Shown: positions 47,190-60,622, counted from the first letter of the stretch. The stretch: 64,000 nt of DNA from Ophiocordyceps camponoti-saundersi (nom. inval.) (GCA_003339415.1 PDHQ01000090.1:1-64000), one strand, 5' to 3'. A program made the numbers and translations. The notes: generated from the sequence alone by a model not told the origin.

Positions 47190-48820
47190 TCCTTATTCGT
47201 ACTTAATACTATAATATTATAAGAATTTAATACTTTCTACCTTTTAAAGTCTAACTCCGCTAAGAGAATAACTTTAAATATAAAGTTATAAAGTAGTCCG
47301 CCTCCTAATCCGCTATTAATACTAATAATACTTAATAGCGGGACTTAAAAGCTTAACTAATCTTAATAGTATTTATATATAAGTAAAAGTTAATTTAATA
47401 TTATTACTAACTCTAATAATCTATTTATTAATATTTTTCGAACTTTAATAAATCTTATTTTAAAATCTATATATAAAAAACTTACTAGGGTAATCTCCGC
47501 GTAAGATTTTCGCCCTATATAAAGTATTTTTAATATAGCATTTATTAAGCTTTAATAACGCTAATAAGCCTCTAAGAACTTATTTAGCTTTTCTATTATT
47601 ATTTTTTATATTATTTAAAAGTTAGTTAAGGCCGCTTTTTATAAAGTAATAAATAAAAAGTTAAACTCCGCTTTTAGAGTTTTAACTTAAGCTAGTATAA
47701 TTATAAACTCCGCCTTAAACTCCGCCCCCCTTATAGCGCCCTTTATATAGCTAGTTTTAGCGAAAATAAAAAAAGAGGTATTTATATTAGTAAAAAATAT
47801 TCTAATAGTTAATAGAGTTTTAGCGCTTACTCCTTAAAAAGTTATTTAGAAAGTTAATAAAGCTATAAGCTATTTTATAATAATTACCGCGCGCTAATTT
47901 CTTAGTAGTAATCTTATTATTATATTTAACTTAAAATATAAGAATTTTACTTTTAAAGATAAGTAAATAGCTTAAGCTTTTAAAGTAAAAGCTAAGCGTA
48001 TATACTAAACTTATATTATTATTACTAAGAGTATTTAAACTTTAATAGCTAATTATAATTATAACGCGCTACTTAGTATTATTAGGGAGGTAAATAAAGT
48101 TAATATAATTTAAGTAAAAGTATTTTAACCTTAGTATATTACTAGTAGAGAAGCCTTGCGGACTTATCTTATTATAAGTTTTAATAGCGTAAAAATTATA
48201 AATAAGCTTTATTTAAATAAAGTAATTATAAATATAAAGATAATTTATTATAAACTTTATAAAGATTTTATACGCTTTAAATAATATTATAAATATTTCT
48301 AATTTAAATATATTGCTAAGTATTATTAGAAGCCCCCTTAATATAAATATTATATAGCTACTTTATATAATAGCGGAGAAAAAAACTATATTATATAAAA
48401 GGGAGAAAAACCCCGCTATTATATTTTATATAAAAATATATACTTTATATAGTTAAAAAACTACTTAAAGTTTTAGAAATAATAAAGCTATACTAAGTTT
48501 AGCTTTTTTAATAAACCTCGCCTTTTCTAATTATTATAAGCTACTTAACTTTTAACTTTTATTTAGTAGTAACTTTATAAAAATAGCGAAAGCTTTATTA
48601 TAATTTTTTTAAAAAAGCAAGTATATTATAAATCTTTTAAAAATACGCTTTAGCGATTCTTTTATAATATACTACTTACTTAAGTCTCCTTAAAAAGCTT
48701 CTAACTTAATAATACTTATAAAAGCTATAAGCTATATAATAAACTTTATAACTTATAACTAGCCTTATAATAATCCTAAGTAAAGTTTATATTAGTAAAC
48801 TTTATATAATTAAAATAATT
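47190..48820 (+). pseudogene. LINE-B copy 1 ORF1 (gag-like, zinc knuckle)
   Basis: The frame parallels 50900-52520 of copy 2. At 48285-48326 Tyr codons occupy all four ligand positions of a CX2CX4HX4C knuckle, followed by a Pro-rich segment and more Tyr pairs, as in copy 2. Upstream the product is Ala/Lys/Val-rich. The start is an estimate. The product would package the LINE RNA. Confidence 0.65.
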
Positions 48821-48829
48821 ATAAATAAT

Positions 48830-50678
48830 TATTCTTAATACTTAGTTTTTATAAAAATTATAACTTTATTATAAAATATATAAAAAATTAACCGCTTTAT
48901 TTAGCTTACTTTATTTTATAAAAAAAGTTATAATATTATCGCTATATAAGAATTCTAACTTAATATATATAATCGCTTTTTATTTTCTAAATTTACTTTT
49001 TACTACTTTATTTAAAGTAAAGGTAAAGCTTTTTTTTTATATATAAATAATATAAAATAAATAACTAAAACCTTATTATAAAGCTTAACTTTATTAAAGT
49101 TTCTTTTTATAATAAGCTTTAAGTATTTATTATTTATTTCTTATTATTTAGAATATATACTAAACCTCTCCTATACTTACCTCCTTATCCTCCCTCCTTA
49201 TACTCCGCTTCTGTCTTTACTTTATTAGTTATTTTTAGCGATTTTAACGCTTATTACCCCTCCTAGAACCTTTATAAATATACCTCCCCTTACTCCGCGG
49301 AGCTTTTTTTTACTTTTTACTAACTTCGCCTTAAATTTCTTACCCTTTTTTATAAAATTACTTAAAAAGTATATAAATAATAAGCTAATATTATTAACTT
49401 AATTTAAAATATATTTAATTATTTCCTTATATACTTTAGCTTAGATTTTAATTTTTTTAATTTTAATTATATTTTTTATTTTATTTTAATATTATATTAG
49501 AAATATTTTAATTTTAATATTTTATAAGTAAAAATAAAAAACCGCTTTTTATTTTCTATTATTTAAATAAAGTTTTTAATAAATATTAAAAAGTTAATAT
49601 TATAACTATATAAATAATTAAATATTATAATTAACTTAATAATTTTAAAATTATTTTAATAATATAGTTTTTATTTATATTTATAATAAACTTTAAGAAT
49701 TACTTTTATAATTTTAAATATAAAATATATAAAATAATATTAATAAATATAGCTAAATTTTAATTATTAGTAAATATATTAAAATACTATAATATAATAA
49801 AAATCGTTTATTAGGAAAGTAAAAAAGAATAATTAAAAGCGATTTTTCGCTTTTATAAGTAGCGATTTTAATATTATATAGTTTATAGCTTAGTAAGTAA
49901 AACTTTATAGCTAAGCTTTTTTAAAATTTATATATATTTCTCTTTTTTAATAAGATATAAACTTTGCTTTTTAATTATTTTTTTCTAAAAAGTTAAAATT
50001 CTTAATTTATAAGTTTTTTCCCTTTTTTTAGAAAATACCTTATATTTTCCTATCTCTAACTTTTTCCCTCTAATAAATATTCCTTTTTAAGTTACTAAAA
50101 ATAAAGTTTAATTTATTATTTTTAATATTATATTATAAAAATCTGCTAAGCTTAATAATATCCTTATTAGCTTCCTAAAAAGTTATAAATAACCCTTTAT
50201 AATAATCTTAACTAAGCTTTTTTAAAAATATATTATTTATAGATATTTACTTACTTAATATTAAACTTTTAATATTATAATTTTTTAAAAAGCGGGAAAA
50301 AGCTTAGAGGTTTATTAAACTTTAAGTAACTATTATCTTATCTCCCTTTTTAATACTATAAATAAAATTTTTAAAATTATAATAGTAAAGAAAATATTTT
50401 ATATAGTAGAGTTTATAAGAATTATATTATAAAGTTAAATAAGTAATTAGCTTAATTAGTTTACTAATAACGCCTTACTTTTTTTAATAAAGTTTATTTA
50501 CATTACTTAAAGCTTTAAAAACTTTACCTTTTTTTTAATATTAAATATAATAAGCACTTTTAACTGTATTTTATACTCTAAGCTAATAGAAATCTTTAAC
50601 CTTTTTAGCTTCCTTAAATAAATTATAGCTTTTCTCTACTTTTATTTCTTTAATTATATTTCCTACTTAAAAGTTAAT
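48830..50678 (+). pseudogene. LINE-B copy 1 ORF2, endonuclease part
   Basis: An early endonuclease motif at 48932-48958 reads NIIAI-stop-EF-stop, matching DIIAIQEPW. The later SDFNAYYP at 49237-49260 matches GDFNAHHP. The frame is cut at 50678, just before the reverse transcriptase core, by the insertion of X1, and resumes at 61550. Confidence 0.78.
50674..50678 (+). repeat. Left target-site duplication of X1
   Basis: TTAAT here and at 61545-61549 flank X1. LINE-B copy 2 has a single TTAAT in the same context near 54427, the empty site. Confidence 0.8.
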
Positions 50679-50876
50679 TATTAGAATATATATATCGCTA
50701 GCTGCTTAAGAATATAATATACGTTAAATACGCGTAGCACGCGTCGTAAAGATAACTATCTTTATATAAATAAAGTAAGAGGTTAGGGATACGTATAAAA
50801 AGGAGTTAAACTTAAGATAATACTAATCCGAGACTAATATAATATTAATATAATATATAAAGTTAATATAAGAGGA
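50679..50876 (+). repeat. 5' LTR of X1, first piece
   Basis: It begins TATTAGAAT and matches the first 198 bp of the right LTR at 61037. Its last 13 bases are the left duplication of LINE-B copy 2. Confidence 0.88.
50864..50876 (+). repeat. Left target-site duplication of LINE-B copy 2
   Basis: TAATATAAGAGGA here matches TAATATAGGAGGA at 58135-58147. The single G/A difference is of the RIP type. The intact right LTR of X1 has this sequence once. Confidence 0.85.
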
Positions 50877-50899
50877 CTAACTTTTTTATAACTTTAGAT

Positions 50900-52520
50900 A
50901 ATCGGGGTCTCTATTTATTCTTAATACCGTAATATTATGAGAATTTAGTACTTTTTGCCTCTTAGAGTCTAACTCCGCTAAGGGAATAGCCCTAAACGCG
51001 GGGTCGCGGGGCGGCCCGCCTCCTAGTCCGCTATTAGTGCTAATAGTACTTAATAGCAGAACCTAGAGGCTTAACTAATCCCGATAATATCCGCGTATAA
51101 GTAAAAGTTAATATAATATAGCTACTAACTCCGATAACTTATTTATTAATATTTTTTAGACCTTAATAGATCTTATCTTAAAATCTATATATAAAAAACT
51201 TACTAAGGTAATCTCCGCGTAAAATTTTCGCCCTATATAAGGTATCCTTAATATAGCGTTTACTAAGCTTTAATAACGCTAATAAGCCTCCGAGGACTTA
51301 TTTAGCTTATCTATTACTATTTTCCGCGCTATTTAAAAGTTAGTTAAAGCTACTTTTTATAAGGTAATAGGTAAAAAATTAGACTCCGCCCTTAGAGTTT
51401 TAACTTAAGCTAGCGTAGTTACGAGCTCCGCCCTAAACTTCGCCCCCCCCGTAGCGCCCCTTATACGCCCGGTTCCGGCGAGAACGAAGAGGGAGGTACT
51501 TATATTAATAAAGGATATTTTAATAGTTAAGGGAGTTCCGGCGCCTACTCCCTAAAAAGTTATCCGGAAAGTTAATAAAGCTATAAGCTACTCTATAATA
51601 GTTATTATACGCTAACTTCTTAGCGAAAACTTTATAATTATATTTAACTTAAAATATAAGGACCTTATTTTAAGGGATAAGTAAGTAGCTTAGGCTTTTA
51701 AAATAAAAGCTAAGCGTATATACTAAACTTATACTATTATCGCTAAAAGTATTTAAACCTTAATAGCTAACCGTAATTATAATATATTACTTAATAATAT
51801 TAGGGAGGTAAATAAAGTTAATATAATCTAGGCGAAAGTACTTTAACCTTAATATACTTTTAGCGGAGATACCTTATAAACTTATCTTATTATAAGCTTA
51901 AGTAGTATAGAAAACGTAAATAAGCTTTACTTAAATAAAATAATTATAAATATAAAGATAATTTATTATAAACTTTATAAGGACTCCGCACGCCTTAAGT
52001 AATATTATAGATATTTCTAATTTAAATATATTACTAAGTATTACTAGGAGCCCCCTTAATATAAATATTATATAGCTACCTTATATAATAGTAGAGAAAA
52101 GAACTACCTTATATAGAAAAGAGAGAGACCCTACTATTATATTTTATATAAAGGTATATACTCCGTATAATCGAAAGATTACCTAGAGTTTTAGAAATAG
52201 TAAAGCCGCGCTAAGTTTAGCTTTCTTAATAAACCTCGCTTTTTTTAATTATTATAATCTACTTAACCTCTAGCCTTTACTTAGCGGTAACCTTATAAGG
52301 ATAGTAAAGGCTTTATTACTATCTCCTTAAGAAAGCGAGTATATTACGGATCTCTTAAAAATACGCTTTAGCGCCCTTTTTATAATATGCTACTTACTAA
52401 AGTCTCCCTAAAAGGCTCCTAACTTAGTAATACCTATAATAGCTATAAGCTACGTAATAAACTCTATAACTTATAACTAGCCTTATAATAATCTTAAGCG
52501 GAGTTTATATTTATAAACTT
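50900..52520 (+). pseudogene. LINE-B copy 2 ORF1 (gag-like, zinc knuckle)
   Basis: The frame is open apart from RIP stops. A GC-rich patch near 50998-51022 is read as Gly/Arg-rich sequence. At 52003-52044 Tyr codons fill the four positions of a CX2CX4HX4C knuckle. A Pro-rich linker and a second Tyr cluster (about 52045-52110) suggest another finger. The length, about 540 codons, is usual for LINE ORF1 proteins with knuckles. ORF2 follows closely. Confidence 0.7.
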
Positions 52521-52539
52521 TACGTTATCGAAATAATTA

Positions 52540-55290
52540 TAAATAACTATTCTTAATATTTAATTTTTATAAAAATTATAACTTTATTATAAAATATATA
52601 AAAGATTAATTACCTTATTTAGCTTACCTTATTTAATAAGGAAAATTACGATATTATCGCTATATAAGAATTCTAGCTTAATATATATAATCGCCCTCCG
52701 CTTTTAAAACTCGCTTCTTATTACCTTATTTAAAGTAAAGGTAAAGCTCTTTTTTATATATATAAATAATACGAAATCTATAATTAAGACCTTATAATAA
52801 GGCCTAACCTTATTAAAATATCTTTTTATAATAAACCTTAAGTATTTATAGTTTACTTTTTACTATTTAGAATATATACTAAACCTCTCTTACGCTTATT
52901 ACCCCCTCCTCCCTTTTTATACTCCGCTTTTAACTCCGCTTCGCTAATTATTCTTAGCGATTTTAACGCCTATTATCCCTCTTAGAACCTTTATAATCGC
53001 ACCTCCTCTTACTCCGCGAAGCTTCTCTCCGCCTTTTATTAACTTTACCTTAAACTCCTTACCCCTCCCTATAAGATTACTTAGAAAATATATAAGCGGA
53101 GAACTAGCACTATTAACTTAATTTAAAGTATACTTAATTATTTCCTTATATACCTTAGCCTAAACCTTAATCTCCTTAGCTTTAATTATATCCCTTAATT
53201 TATATTTTTTATAACCTCTCTTTTTTTAAATTTTATATTAATACCGTACTAGAAATATTTTAACTTTAATATTTTATAAGTAAAAATAAAAAATTAACTT
53301 TTATTTTCCGCTATTTAAGCGGAGTTTATAATAAATATTAAAGAGTTAGTAATATAGCTATATAAGTAATTAAATATTATAGCTAGCTTAATAGTTCCGA
53401 AATTACCTTAACGATATAGTTTCTATTTATACTTATAGTAAATTTTAAAAATTATCTTTATAATTTTAAATATAAAATATATTAAGTAATATTAGTAAGC
53501 GTAGCTAGATTTTAATTATTAGTAAGTATATTAAAACGCTATAATATAATAAAAATTATTTATTAAGAAAGCGAAAAAAGATAATTAAAGATAATTTCTC
53601 GCTTTTATAAGTAATAACTTTAATATTATATAATCTATAGCTTAGTAAGTAAAACTTTATAGCTAAGCTTCTCTAAAGCTTATATATATTTCTTTTTTTT
53701 AATAGGATACGGATTCCGCTTTTTAATTATCTTTCTCTAAAAAGTTAAAGCTCCTAGCTTATAAGTTCTTTCCCCGTCCCCCGGAGAATACTCCGCACCT
53801 CCCTATCCCTAACTTTTTCCCCCTAATAGATATTCCCTCCTAAGTTACCGAAGATAAGGTTTACTTTACCCTCTTTAGTATTATATTATAAAAATCCGCT
53901 AAGCTTAATAATATCCTTATTAGCTTCTTAAAAAGTTATAATTAACCCCTTATAGTAATCTTAATAAAGCTCCTCTAAGGATATATTACTTATAAATATT
54001 TCCTTACTTAATATTAAACTTTTAATATTATAGTTTTCCGGAAAGCGGGTAAAAGCTTAAAAGTTTATTAAACTTTAAGCGGCTACTATCTTATCTCCCT
54101 TTTTAATATTATAAGTAAGATCTTTAAAACTATAATTATAAAGAAAATATCTTATATAGCGGAGTCCGCGGAAGTCTTATTATAAGGTTAGATAGGTAAC
54201 TATTTTAACTAATTTACCGATAGCGCCTTACTTCTCCTAATAAAGTCTATCTATATTACTTAAAGCTTCTAAAGCTCCGCTTCCCTCTTAATATTAAATA
54301 TAATAAGCGCTTTTAATTATATTTTATATTTTAAGCTAATAAAAATCCTTAATTTTCTTAGCTTTCCTAAATAGATTATAGCTTTCCTCCGCTCTTACCT
54401 CTCTAACTATACCTTTTACCTAAAAGTTAATAGTAAATTATCGGACTTTTTCCTTATTTTTACTAGAGTCCCTTAAGGCTCCCCGCTCTCTTTAATACTA
54501 TTTATCTTATATATCTTATCTTTTTATAAATACTTAGAATAAGTAACCGGTATACTTATTATTAGATTTATAGATAATATTAATATTTTTAATATTAGGC
54601 GTATCTCCGCTTAAGTTCGCTATTAGCTTAAATAAGCTTAAGGTATTTACTAAAACTAAGTAGCGGAGTACGAAATAACCTTTTAGCTATTTAAGAGTAA
54701 GCTCCTTTACTTTATAAAAGCTTACTTCGCTAATATAACTCCGCTAATCCTTAACGAGATTATTATTTAACTTATATAAGAGGTATATATATTTAAGGTT
54801 TAGATTTACTATAAGCTTTAATAAAAACCTTACCTTCGCTATCTTATAAAGAAGCTTAATTACTAATAGCTAGCCTTAACTAAACTTATATTATTTACTT
54901 AAGGCTTTTTACTTTTTTAAGTAAGGGAAGTTTATATTAAAGTTATTAAGTTTATTATCGCTTTCGGCGCTATAATTTACTCCGCTCTAACCCCGCTAAG
55001 TAGTAAACTTAAGAGCCTTATTTTTTAATAGCTAGCTATAACCTAATTTAAATACCTTTATATTATCTTTAAAGCGTACTAAGCTACCCCTTCCTATTAT
55101 ATTAAGTTTAAGTTTTTCGTCCCCTTTATTAATATTTACCTATTTTACTATATTACCTATAGCTACTAACTCCTTTATATTAAAAAACCCGTAGCTTATA
55201 TCCGCTTTACTTTAGAGAGAATCTTTATATACCTCCGCTAATAATATAAAAGTTAGCCCCGCCTTATTTATATCCCCCTTAAATCCCTCT
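52540..55290 (+). pseudogene. LINE-B copy 2 ORF2: endonuclease and reverse transcriptase
   Basis: Endonuclease motifs are DIIAI-stop-EF-stop at 52650-52676 (DIIAIQEPW) and SDFNAYYP at 52956-52979. Reverse transcriptase shows VP-stop-GSPLS at 54468-54494 (VPQGSPLS) and FIDN at about 54566-54577 in place of FADD or FVDD. Only about 700 bp follow before the opposite-strand frame ends, enough for a thumb but probably not an RNase H domain. This differs from LINE-A, whose ORF2 is longer after the catalytic box. Confidence 0.82.
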
Positions 55291-55294
55291 AATC

Positions 55295-57110
55295 CTCCTC
55301 TATTATCTAAGTACGGACTCTAGATATCTCCTCCTAATCCCCTAAAACTCTAAAAGCCCGCCTTTACGAAAAGTAGCAGCTTTATTAAAACTTTAGGAAA
55401 GGAAAGCTCTAAAAGTATAGCTAATCTTTTAAATACCTTATTAATAAACCGCTTTAATTAAAACTTAGTAACGCCTTATAAATTTATTAAGGTTTTCTAA
55501 AATTCCTTAATAGCGCCCTAACTTAGCTTTATAATAATAAAATCGGCCTTAATAAGTTTCTTTATATTTATAATATTCTTATAGTCTTAACCCTTTACTA
55601 CCCTTATAATAGCGGGGAAAATAAAATAGTAGCTTACCTCGCTTTATAATATAAGCTTATTATTTATAAAAAAACGCTTTTACTTATACTTCCTATAAGT
55701 TTAATCTAAAACTATAAGGACTTTAATAAGGCTTTTAATTATAAGGCTATTATAAGCCCTCTCGCCTTATAATTTATTTACTTATAATACCTTTACTAGT
55801 TTAACCTCTTTTTATTATTTTATAATATTTAAATATATTAAAATACTTAAGCGTAAAGTTTAAGTATAAGGGATAGTTTTTAGTATTTTTACTATATAAC
55901 TATTATTATCTATTTACTTTATATCCTGCTTTTACCTCCGCCCCTTACTTTACTTAGCCTCGCTTAGCTTACTTAGCCTTTTTACTCCTTTTCTTACCCC
56001 GCCCTCCGCCTTATCTTTTACGCTTAATAGTACCTTTAACGCCTATAAGCTTATCTTCTAAGCTACTATTATCGCTCTCCGCTATATATTTTAACGCCGC
56101 TAACGTAAACTCCGTAAAAAAAAGCTTTAGTATTTAAATAAAATCTAGCTTAGGCTCCGGCTTTATTACTCCCCCGCCCTCCTTCTCCGTACCTCTTATT
56201 ACCTTCGCTTCGCCTACCTCCTTTTTTACTCTGCTTACCCCCTTAACTTTATCTACCTTTTTTTTATTACTTTTAACTATTACCTAATCTAACTTACTCC
56301 CTAATATTAATATAATAATAATTAGTATCTAAGCTACTACCTTATCCTCTTTTACCTCTAACTCCTCTTTTAGCTCTAGCTCCCGCTCCGCCCTTAAGCG
56401 ATTTAAGTTAAGAATATATTAAAGCTTAAAAATATTCTTTAGAATATATTTAAATTAGTTAACTTTAATATAATTTATTACCGCTTAATTAAAGTTATTT
56501 TAAACTTAATCGATATTATATATTATATTATATATAAAAAATCGGAGGTTTTATACCTCCGCTTATATTTTTAATTAAAACTCTTATAAGAATTTTATAA
56601 TATAGTCCTCCTAAGCGGTAATAATAATAATAATAATAATTATTATTATTATAAGTATTATTTCCCTTACTTTTATTATAAATTTTATTATTATTATTAT
56701 AATTATTATTAATTAAGCTAGCGCCTCCGCTACCGCGCCTTTTACTACTACCTTTACTTCCTCTTTTATATTTATTATTACCGCTTACTTTACTTATAAT
56801 TTAACTATTATATTTATTACCGCTATTATTATTATCGTTACTTTACCCCCCTCTCCGCCTCCCGCTCTACTTATACTAATAATTATTTATTTACTTAATA
56901 TTTTAAAGTAAGCTAATATTAATATATAAAACTTTTAGGGAGGAGTATTAATAATTATTATAATAGGAGTAATATTAAAAGCGGCCGCTAAAATAGCTAA
57001 CTTTACTAAAGCGCTTACTTATACCGTTATCGTTATTATATTAAGTTAAAGCTTCGATATTTTATTCCGCTTTTATATATCGCGTAAGTTAACTTAAATT
57101 TTTTCTTATT
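55295..57110 (-). pseudogene. LINE-B copy 2 opposite-strand ORF, unrecognised
   Basis: A minus-strand frame runs tail-to-tail with ORF2 for about 600 codons. The N-terminal part (56660-56870) is Gly/Asn/Ser/Arg-rich. A Glu/Lys-rich, probably coiled-coil part follows (56280-56420). Next comes a basic patch of Lys-Arg and Lys-Ala-Lys repeats (55930-56010). The C-terminal half (55295-55850) is Lys/Arg/Tyr-rich with stops only of RIP type. Around 56500-56620 the frame is weak and an intron or a shift is possible. I do not recognise the family. The frame is also present in copy 1. Confidence 0.55.
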
Positions 57111-58134
57111 ACTTACTATTAGCTATATCTGAAACTCCGCTCCGCTCCGCTCCGCCCCGCTCCGCTCCGCCCCGCTCCGTATTTACTAATAAGCTACTTA
57201 GCTATCCTCCTCTGCTAATATACCGCACTATTTTCGTTATAGTAATATATAACTCTTTTAAATATATTTATAACTTAATTAGTACTTTAAGCTTTAATTT
57301 TAGCTTAATTTTTAATATTATTTACTTTTTAATACTTATACTAAGCTTTAATATAATTATAATAACTAGCTAATTATAAGCTTATATATTTTATTAGCTT
57401 TATACGTAGCTAGCGCTATATAATATTATTTATTTTATTATTTTTAATATAAAATTTTATAATTAGCTAATTAAGCTATATATATAATATAAGGGAGGTT
57501 ATAAAGCTTATTATAGATAATCTTAGGTATATTCGTCGCTATTACTTTATTAGTATAATTATATAATCTTTTTACTTTCTTTTTATTATAAAAGTTAAAA
57601 AGAAAAGTTAAGAGAGGGGGTTAGAAATATACCTTTTTCTAAAAATAATAAAAAAAAGAAAAAGAGAAAAAGAAAAAAGAGGTAGAAGAGAAAAAGATAT
57701 AGCCCCCCCCTTTTTAATTATTAATATATAATAAAGCGGCTACCCCGCTACTTTACTTTACCCCCCCTCGGACTTTCCTTCCTCTGCCCCGCCCCGTATT
57801 ACCTCGCCTCGTACTACCCCGTACCGCCTTATACCGCCTTACGCTACGCCGCTACGCTATACCGCCCCGCTCTTTCCGCCCTATACCTTACGGACTTTCC
57901 TTTCTCCGCCCTCCCCTCCTTACCTTATTTTTTTATATTATCCGAGACTACCCTTAGGTAGTAAGCTTATTATATTATACCGCTATTAATTACTACTATA
58001 CCCTTATATAAGCGTATAGTAAGCTTTTTTTTTATAGTTAGGGGGTTTTGCCTTACTTTAGGGGATTTTTCTTACTTAATATATTATAAAAGCTTTAGAT
58101 ATTATAAAGGCCCCTAGTATATAAATAATAATAA
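57111..58134. other. LINE-B copy 2 3' region
   Basis: No frame is supported here. The block contains a CCGCT microsatellite (57135-57179), an A-rich stretch (57600-57690), a C/T- and GC-rich tract with irregular TACCGCC units (57760-57910), and the terminal ATAATAATA tail. For the minus-strand frame this is the upstream region. Confidence 0.6.
57135..57179. repeat. CCGCT/CCGCC microsatellite
   Basis: Nine 5-bp units, seven read CCGCT and two CCGCC on the plus strand. The unit lacks CA and TG, so RIP cannot erode it, which explains its survival as a GC island. Confidence 0.9.
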
Positions 58135-58147
58135 TAATATAGGAGGA
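58135..58147 (+). repeat. Right target-site duplication of LINE-B copy 2
   Basis: TAATATAGGAGGA matches 50864-50876 with one G/A change. The second piece of the X1 left LTR follows. Confidence 0.85.
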
Positions 58148-58457
58148 GGATAAGGAGGTAGTTAATAAGAGGAGGAATATATATATAATATACTTACTTT
58201 TCTATATTTTTAGAAGAAAAAATAAGTTATAAGTAAAGTTATTATTTAATCTTTTATAACTTTATTAGCTAGAATATATTATATAGTAAATATAATATTT
58301 TTATATATTATATAATCCGAATAAGTTACTTAAACCTTATTATTTAAGTAAATATAATATATATATTTTAAGTTTAACTTATTAATATTTTTACTATAAG
58401 AAGTTTATAATATAACTTTAGCTACTTATTTAGCTTAGGAAAAATACCTAACTAATA
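58148..58457 (+). repeat. 5' LTR of X1, second piece
   Basis: It matches 61235-61544 of the right LTR and ends CTAATA, the RIP form of CCGACA. With 50679-50876 it makes a complete 508-bp LTR. Confidence 0.88.
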
Positions 58458-58462
58458 TTAAT

Positions 58463-58478
58463 TAGTAATAAAGCTAAG
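58463..58478 (+). promoter_or_regulatory. Primer-binding site of X1
   Basis: TAGTAATAAAGCTAAG lies five bases after the LTR end. Reversing RIP gives TGGTAATAAGGCTAGG-like sequence, the same as in X2. Confidence 0.55.
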
Positions 58479-58949
58479 TTATATCGCGGACTTAATTACT
58501 TTTTATTATTTAAAACTTAGTTAACTAATATAAGCTAAAATACTAGCTTTATTATTATTTAACCTTAGTTTAAATTAGAAATAGAAAAGTAATTTAAATA
58601 ATAAATATTTATTAAAATACTAATTTTTAGGAAACTATAATTATTATTTCGATAATATATAAATATATTTTAACTAATATCTAATTAGTAATTCGATAAT
58701 TCGAATATTTTAATATTTAGCGATAACTTATTATAAGTTAATATTATCTATTTTTTCTTCTTTTTATTTTTAATTTAGGATTTTTAAGAACTTATTTCGA
58801 TTTTAACCTAAAGTCCTATTAATCTTAAATTAGTTTTAATAATTATTTTATAATTATTATTTACTAAGCTTTTATAAGTTTAGTATTAGAAATCTTTTAT
58901 AATTAAATTAATTTAATAATATATAAAAGATAAAAATAATAAAAGATAA

Positions 58950-59710
58950 AAATAATAAGAAAAGAAAAAGTAAAATTTTTAAAGCTAAAGTCCCTTACCC
59001 TTACTCCTAATATAGATATTTAGGAGGGCGTAATACGTAATAATTATATAAGGCTAGCTAAGTAATATTATTATATTAATAATATTAGTTAGATATTAAC
59101 TTAAATATAAATAAAGATTAGATTATTATTAAACTTATTTTAATATATTAGTTTTTATATAAAAGTATATTATCGCTTATAAATATAGTAAAAGCTTATA
59201 TAAAAATAATAATAGCTAGGATAATCTATTAAGTTAATATTAATTTATATAAAATTAAGTTTTAATAAGCTATATATATATTATTATATTAAATACTTTT
59301 TTTAATATATTAGTAATAAGCGGTTATTAGCTAAAATACCTATTTCTAATAAGCGTTAATAGCTAGCTTTTACTTACTTCTATAGCTAATATAATTCTAA
59401 TATAAGGGTACTTTTTTAATATCGCTATACTTAATATTATCGCGCTACGCTTAAAATAATAACGTAAATAGCGGCGGGGATATAAAAAGATTACGCTTAG
59501 CAGGTTATACTTAATAGGGTATAATAGGCGTCGCCGCTAATATAAGTAGTAATATTCGCAAACGCGGGCGAAAAGTAATTATAAATACCGTAAAAGGAGC
59601 TTATAAAGGGCGCGTAAAGGAGATAGGAGTAGGATATATATAATACGTATTCGAAGCTAAGTTTAAAATATATTAGAAACTAGGTTAATCTTAACTTATA
59701 GCTAATATAA
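58950..59710 (+). pseudogene. X1 small ORF (gag-like position), unrecognised
   Basis: A plus-strand frame of about 250 codons aligns with the X2 frame at 40790-41480. The first part is Leu/Ile/Gln-rich and helical; the last 90 codons are Gln/Lys/Ala/Arg-rich. Only TAA and TAG stops occur. No motif was recognised. It is the only frame in X, so the element could not have copied itself. Confidence 0.45.
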
Positions 59711-59936
59711 ATTAAAGCTAGAATTAATATACCTTTACGCTACTAGCGAATTAAAGCCTTAAAAATATTATCGTTATTAATATTATTCTTAAACTTAGGA
59801 TTCGAAATAATAATTTAATAACCGCGTAAAGTAATAAGTATATAAGGGGGCGGTCCTAATATATAATAAATCTTAAGTTAAGGTTAATAAAAGCTTACTA
59901 TAATATTAACTTAAGATTAACTTAAACTTACCTTTT

Positions 59937-59940
<4 letters not shown>

Positions 59941-59989
<49 letters not shown>
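59941..59989 (+). repeat. ATA trinucleotide tract
   Basis: About 16 uninterrupted ATA units. The X2 counterpart (about 22975-23005) is shorter and interrupted by CGTCG. Confidence 0.95.
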
Positions 59990-60025
59990 GTAAAAGGAAA
60001 AGGAAAGGAATAAGAAACTTAGGCG

Positions 60026-60069
60026 CGGGGTAATTTATAAGTAAAGTGCTAAGTTACTAATTTACCCCG
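60026..60069 (+). other. Conserved inverted repeat in X1
   Basis: CGGGGTAA at 60026-60033 pairs with TTACCCCG at 60062-60069, with partial pairing inside. The same arms occur in X2 at 22887-22929. Confidence 0.55.
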
Positions 60070-60622
60070 CTAAATAAAATATATACTTACCCCTTTTATA
60101 GGTAATATATTAGTATATACTAACCCCTCTTATAAATATAAAAGGTACGTACCTTTTAAGTATAAATACCCCCCTCCCCTTTTTAAAAATTTTTTTTTCC
60201 TTTTCCTTTTTATAACTATCTTAGTTTTTCTTATTTATTTTTTATAGATAACCCGGCAAAAGTTTACTAAATATCGCGTTTTTTATTTAATATACTATAT
60301 TATATTTATTCTTCGTTTCTCTAATTTTTAAATTAGAAAGAGAATACTACTAAGGGATTATAATACCCCTAAGGTTAAGAATTATATTACCCCAGGGGTA
60401 TTATAATATAAAAACTATAATAACTTAGTAAAATTACGAATATTATAGTATAGGAACGCTTAGTATTATAGGAAAAAAATAACTTTCGCTAGCTATAGGG
60501 GTTTACTAGTTAATAAGGGAGATTCCCCCTCGCGCGGCCGGTATTTACCGGGGGTTTCTAAAATAAAACGCCCTAGTAATATCCCCGTAGCTAGCTTATA
60601 TTATATTTAAGGGAGTTACCTA

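Larger units (their letters stand above)
50877..58134 (+). mobile_element. LINE-B copy 2, full-length non-LTR retrotransposon
   Basis: This 7.26-kb unit is bounded by a 13-bp duplication in the X1 left LTR and ends in an ATAATAATA tail. It holds ORF1, ORF2, an opposite-strand frame and a long 3' region. It is the best-preserved LINE-B here, with more GC than copy 1. It sits inside an element that is itself inside another copy of the same family. Confidence 0.9.

Noticed and set aside
57135..57179. CpG-island promoter of a host gene
   Set aside because: It is a simple 5-bp repeat inside LINE-B, GC-rich because RIP cannot act on it.
50679..58457. Two separate truncated X LTRs
   Set aside because: The pieces join exactly, with one 13-bp duplication, into a 508-bp LTR equal to the right LTR.
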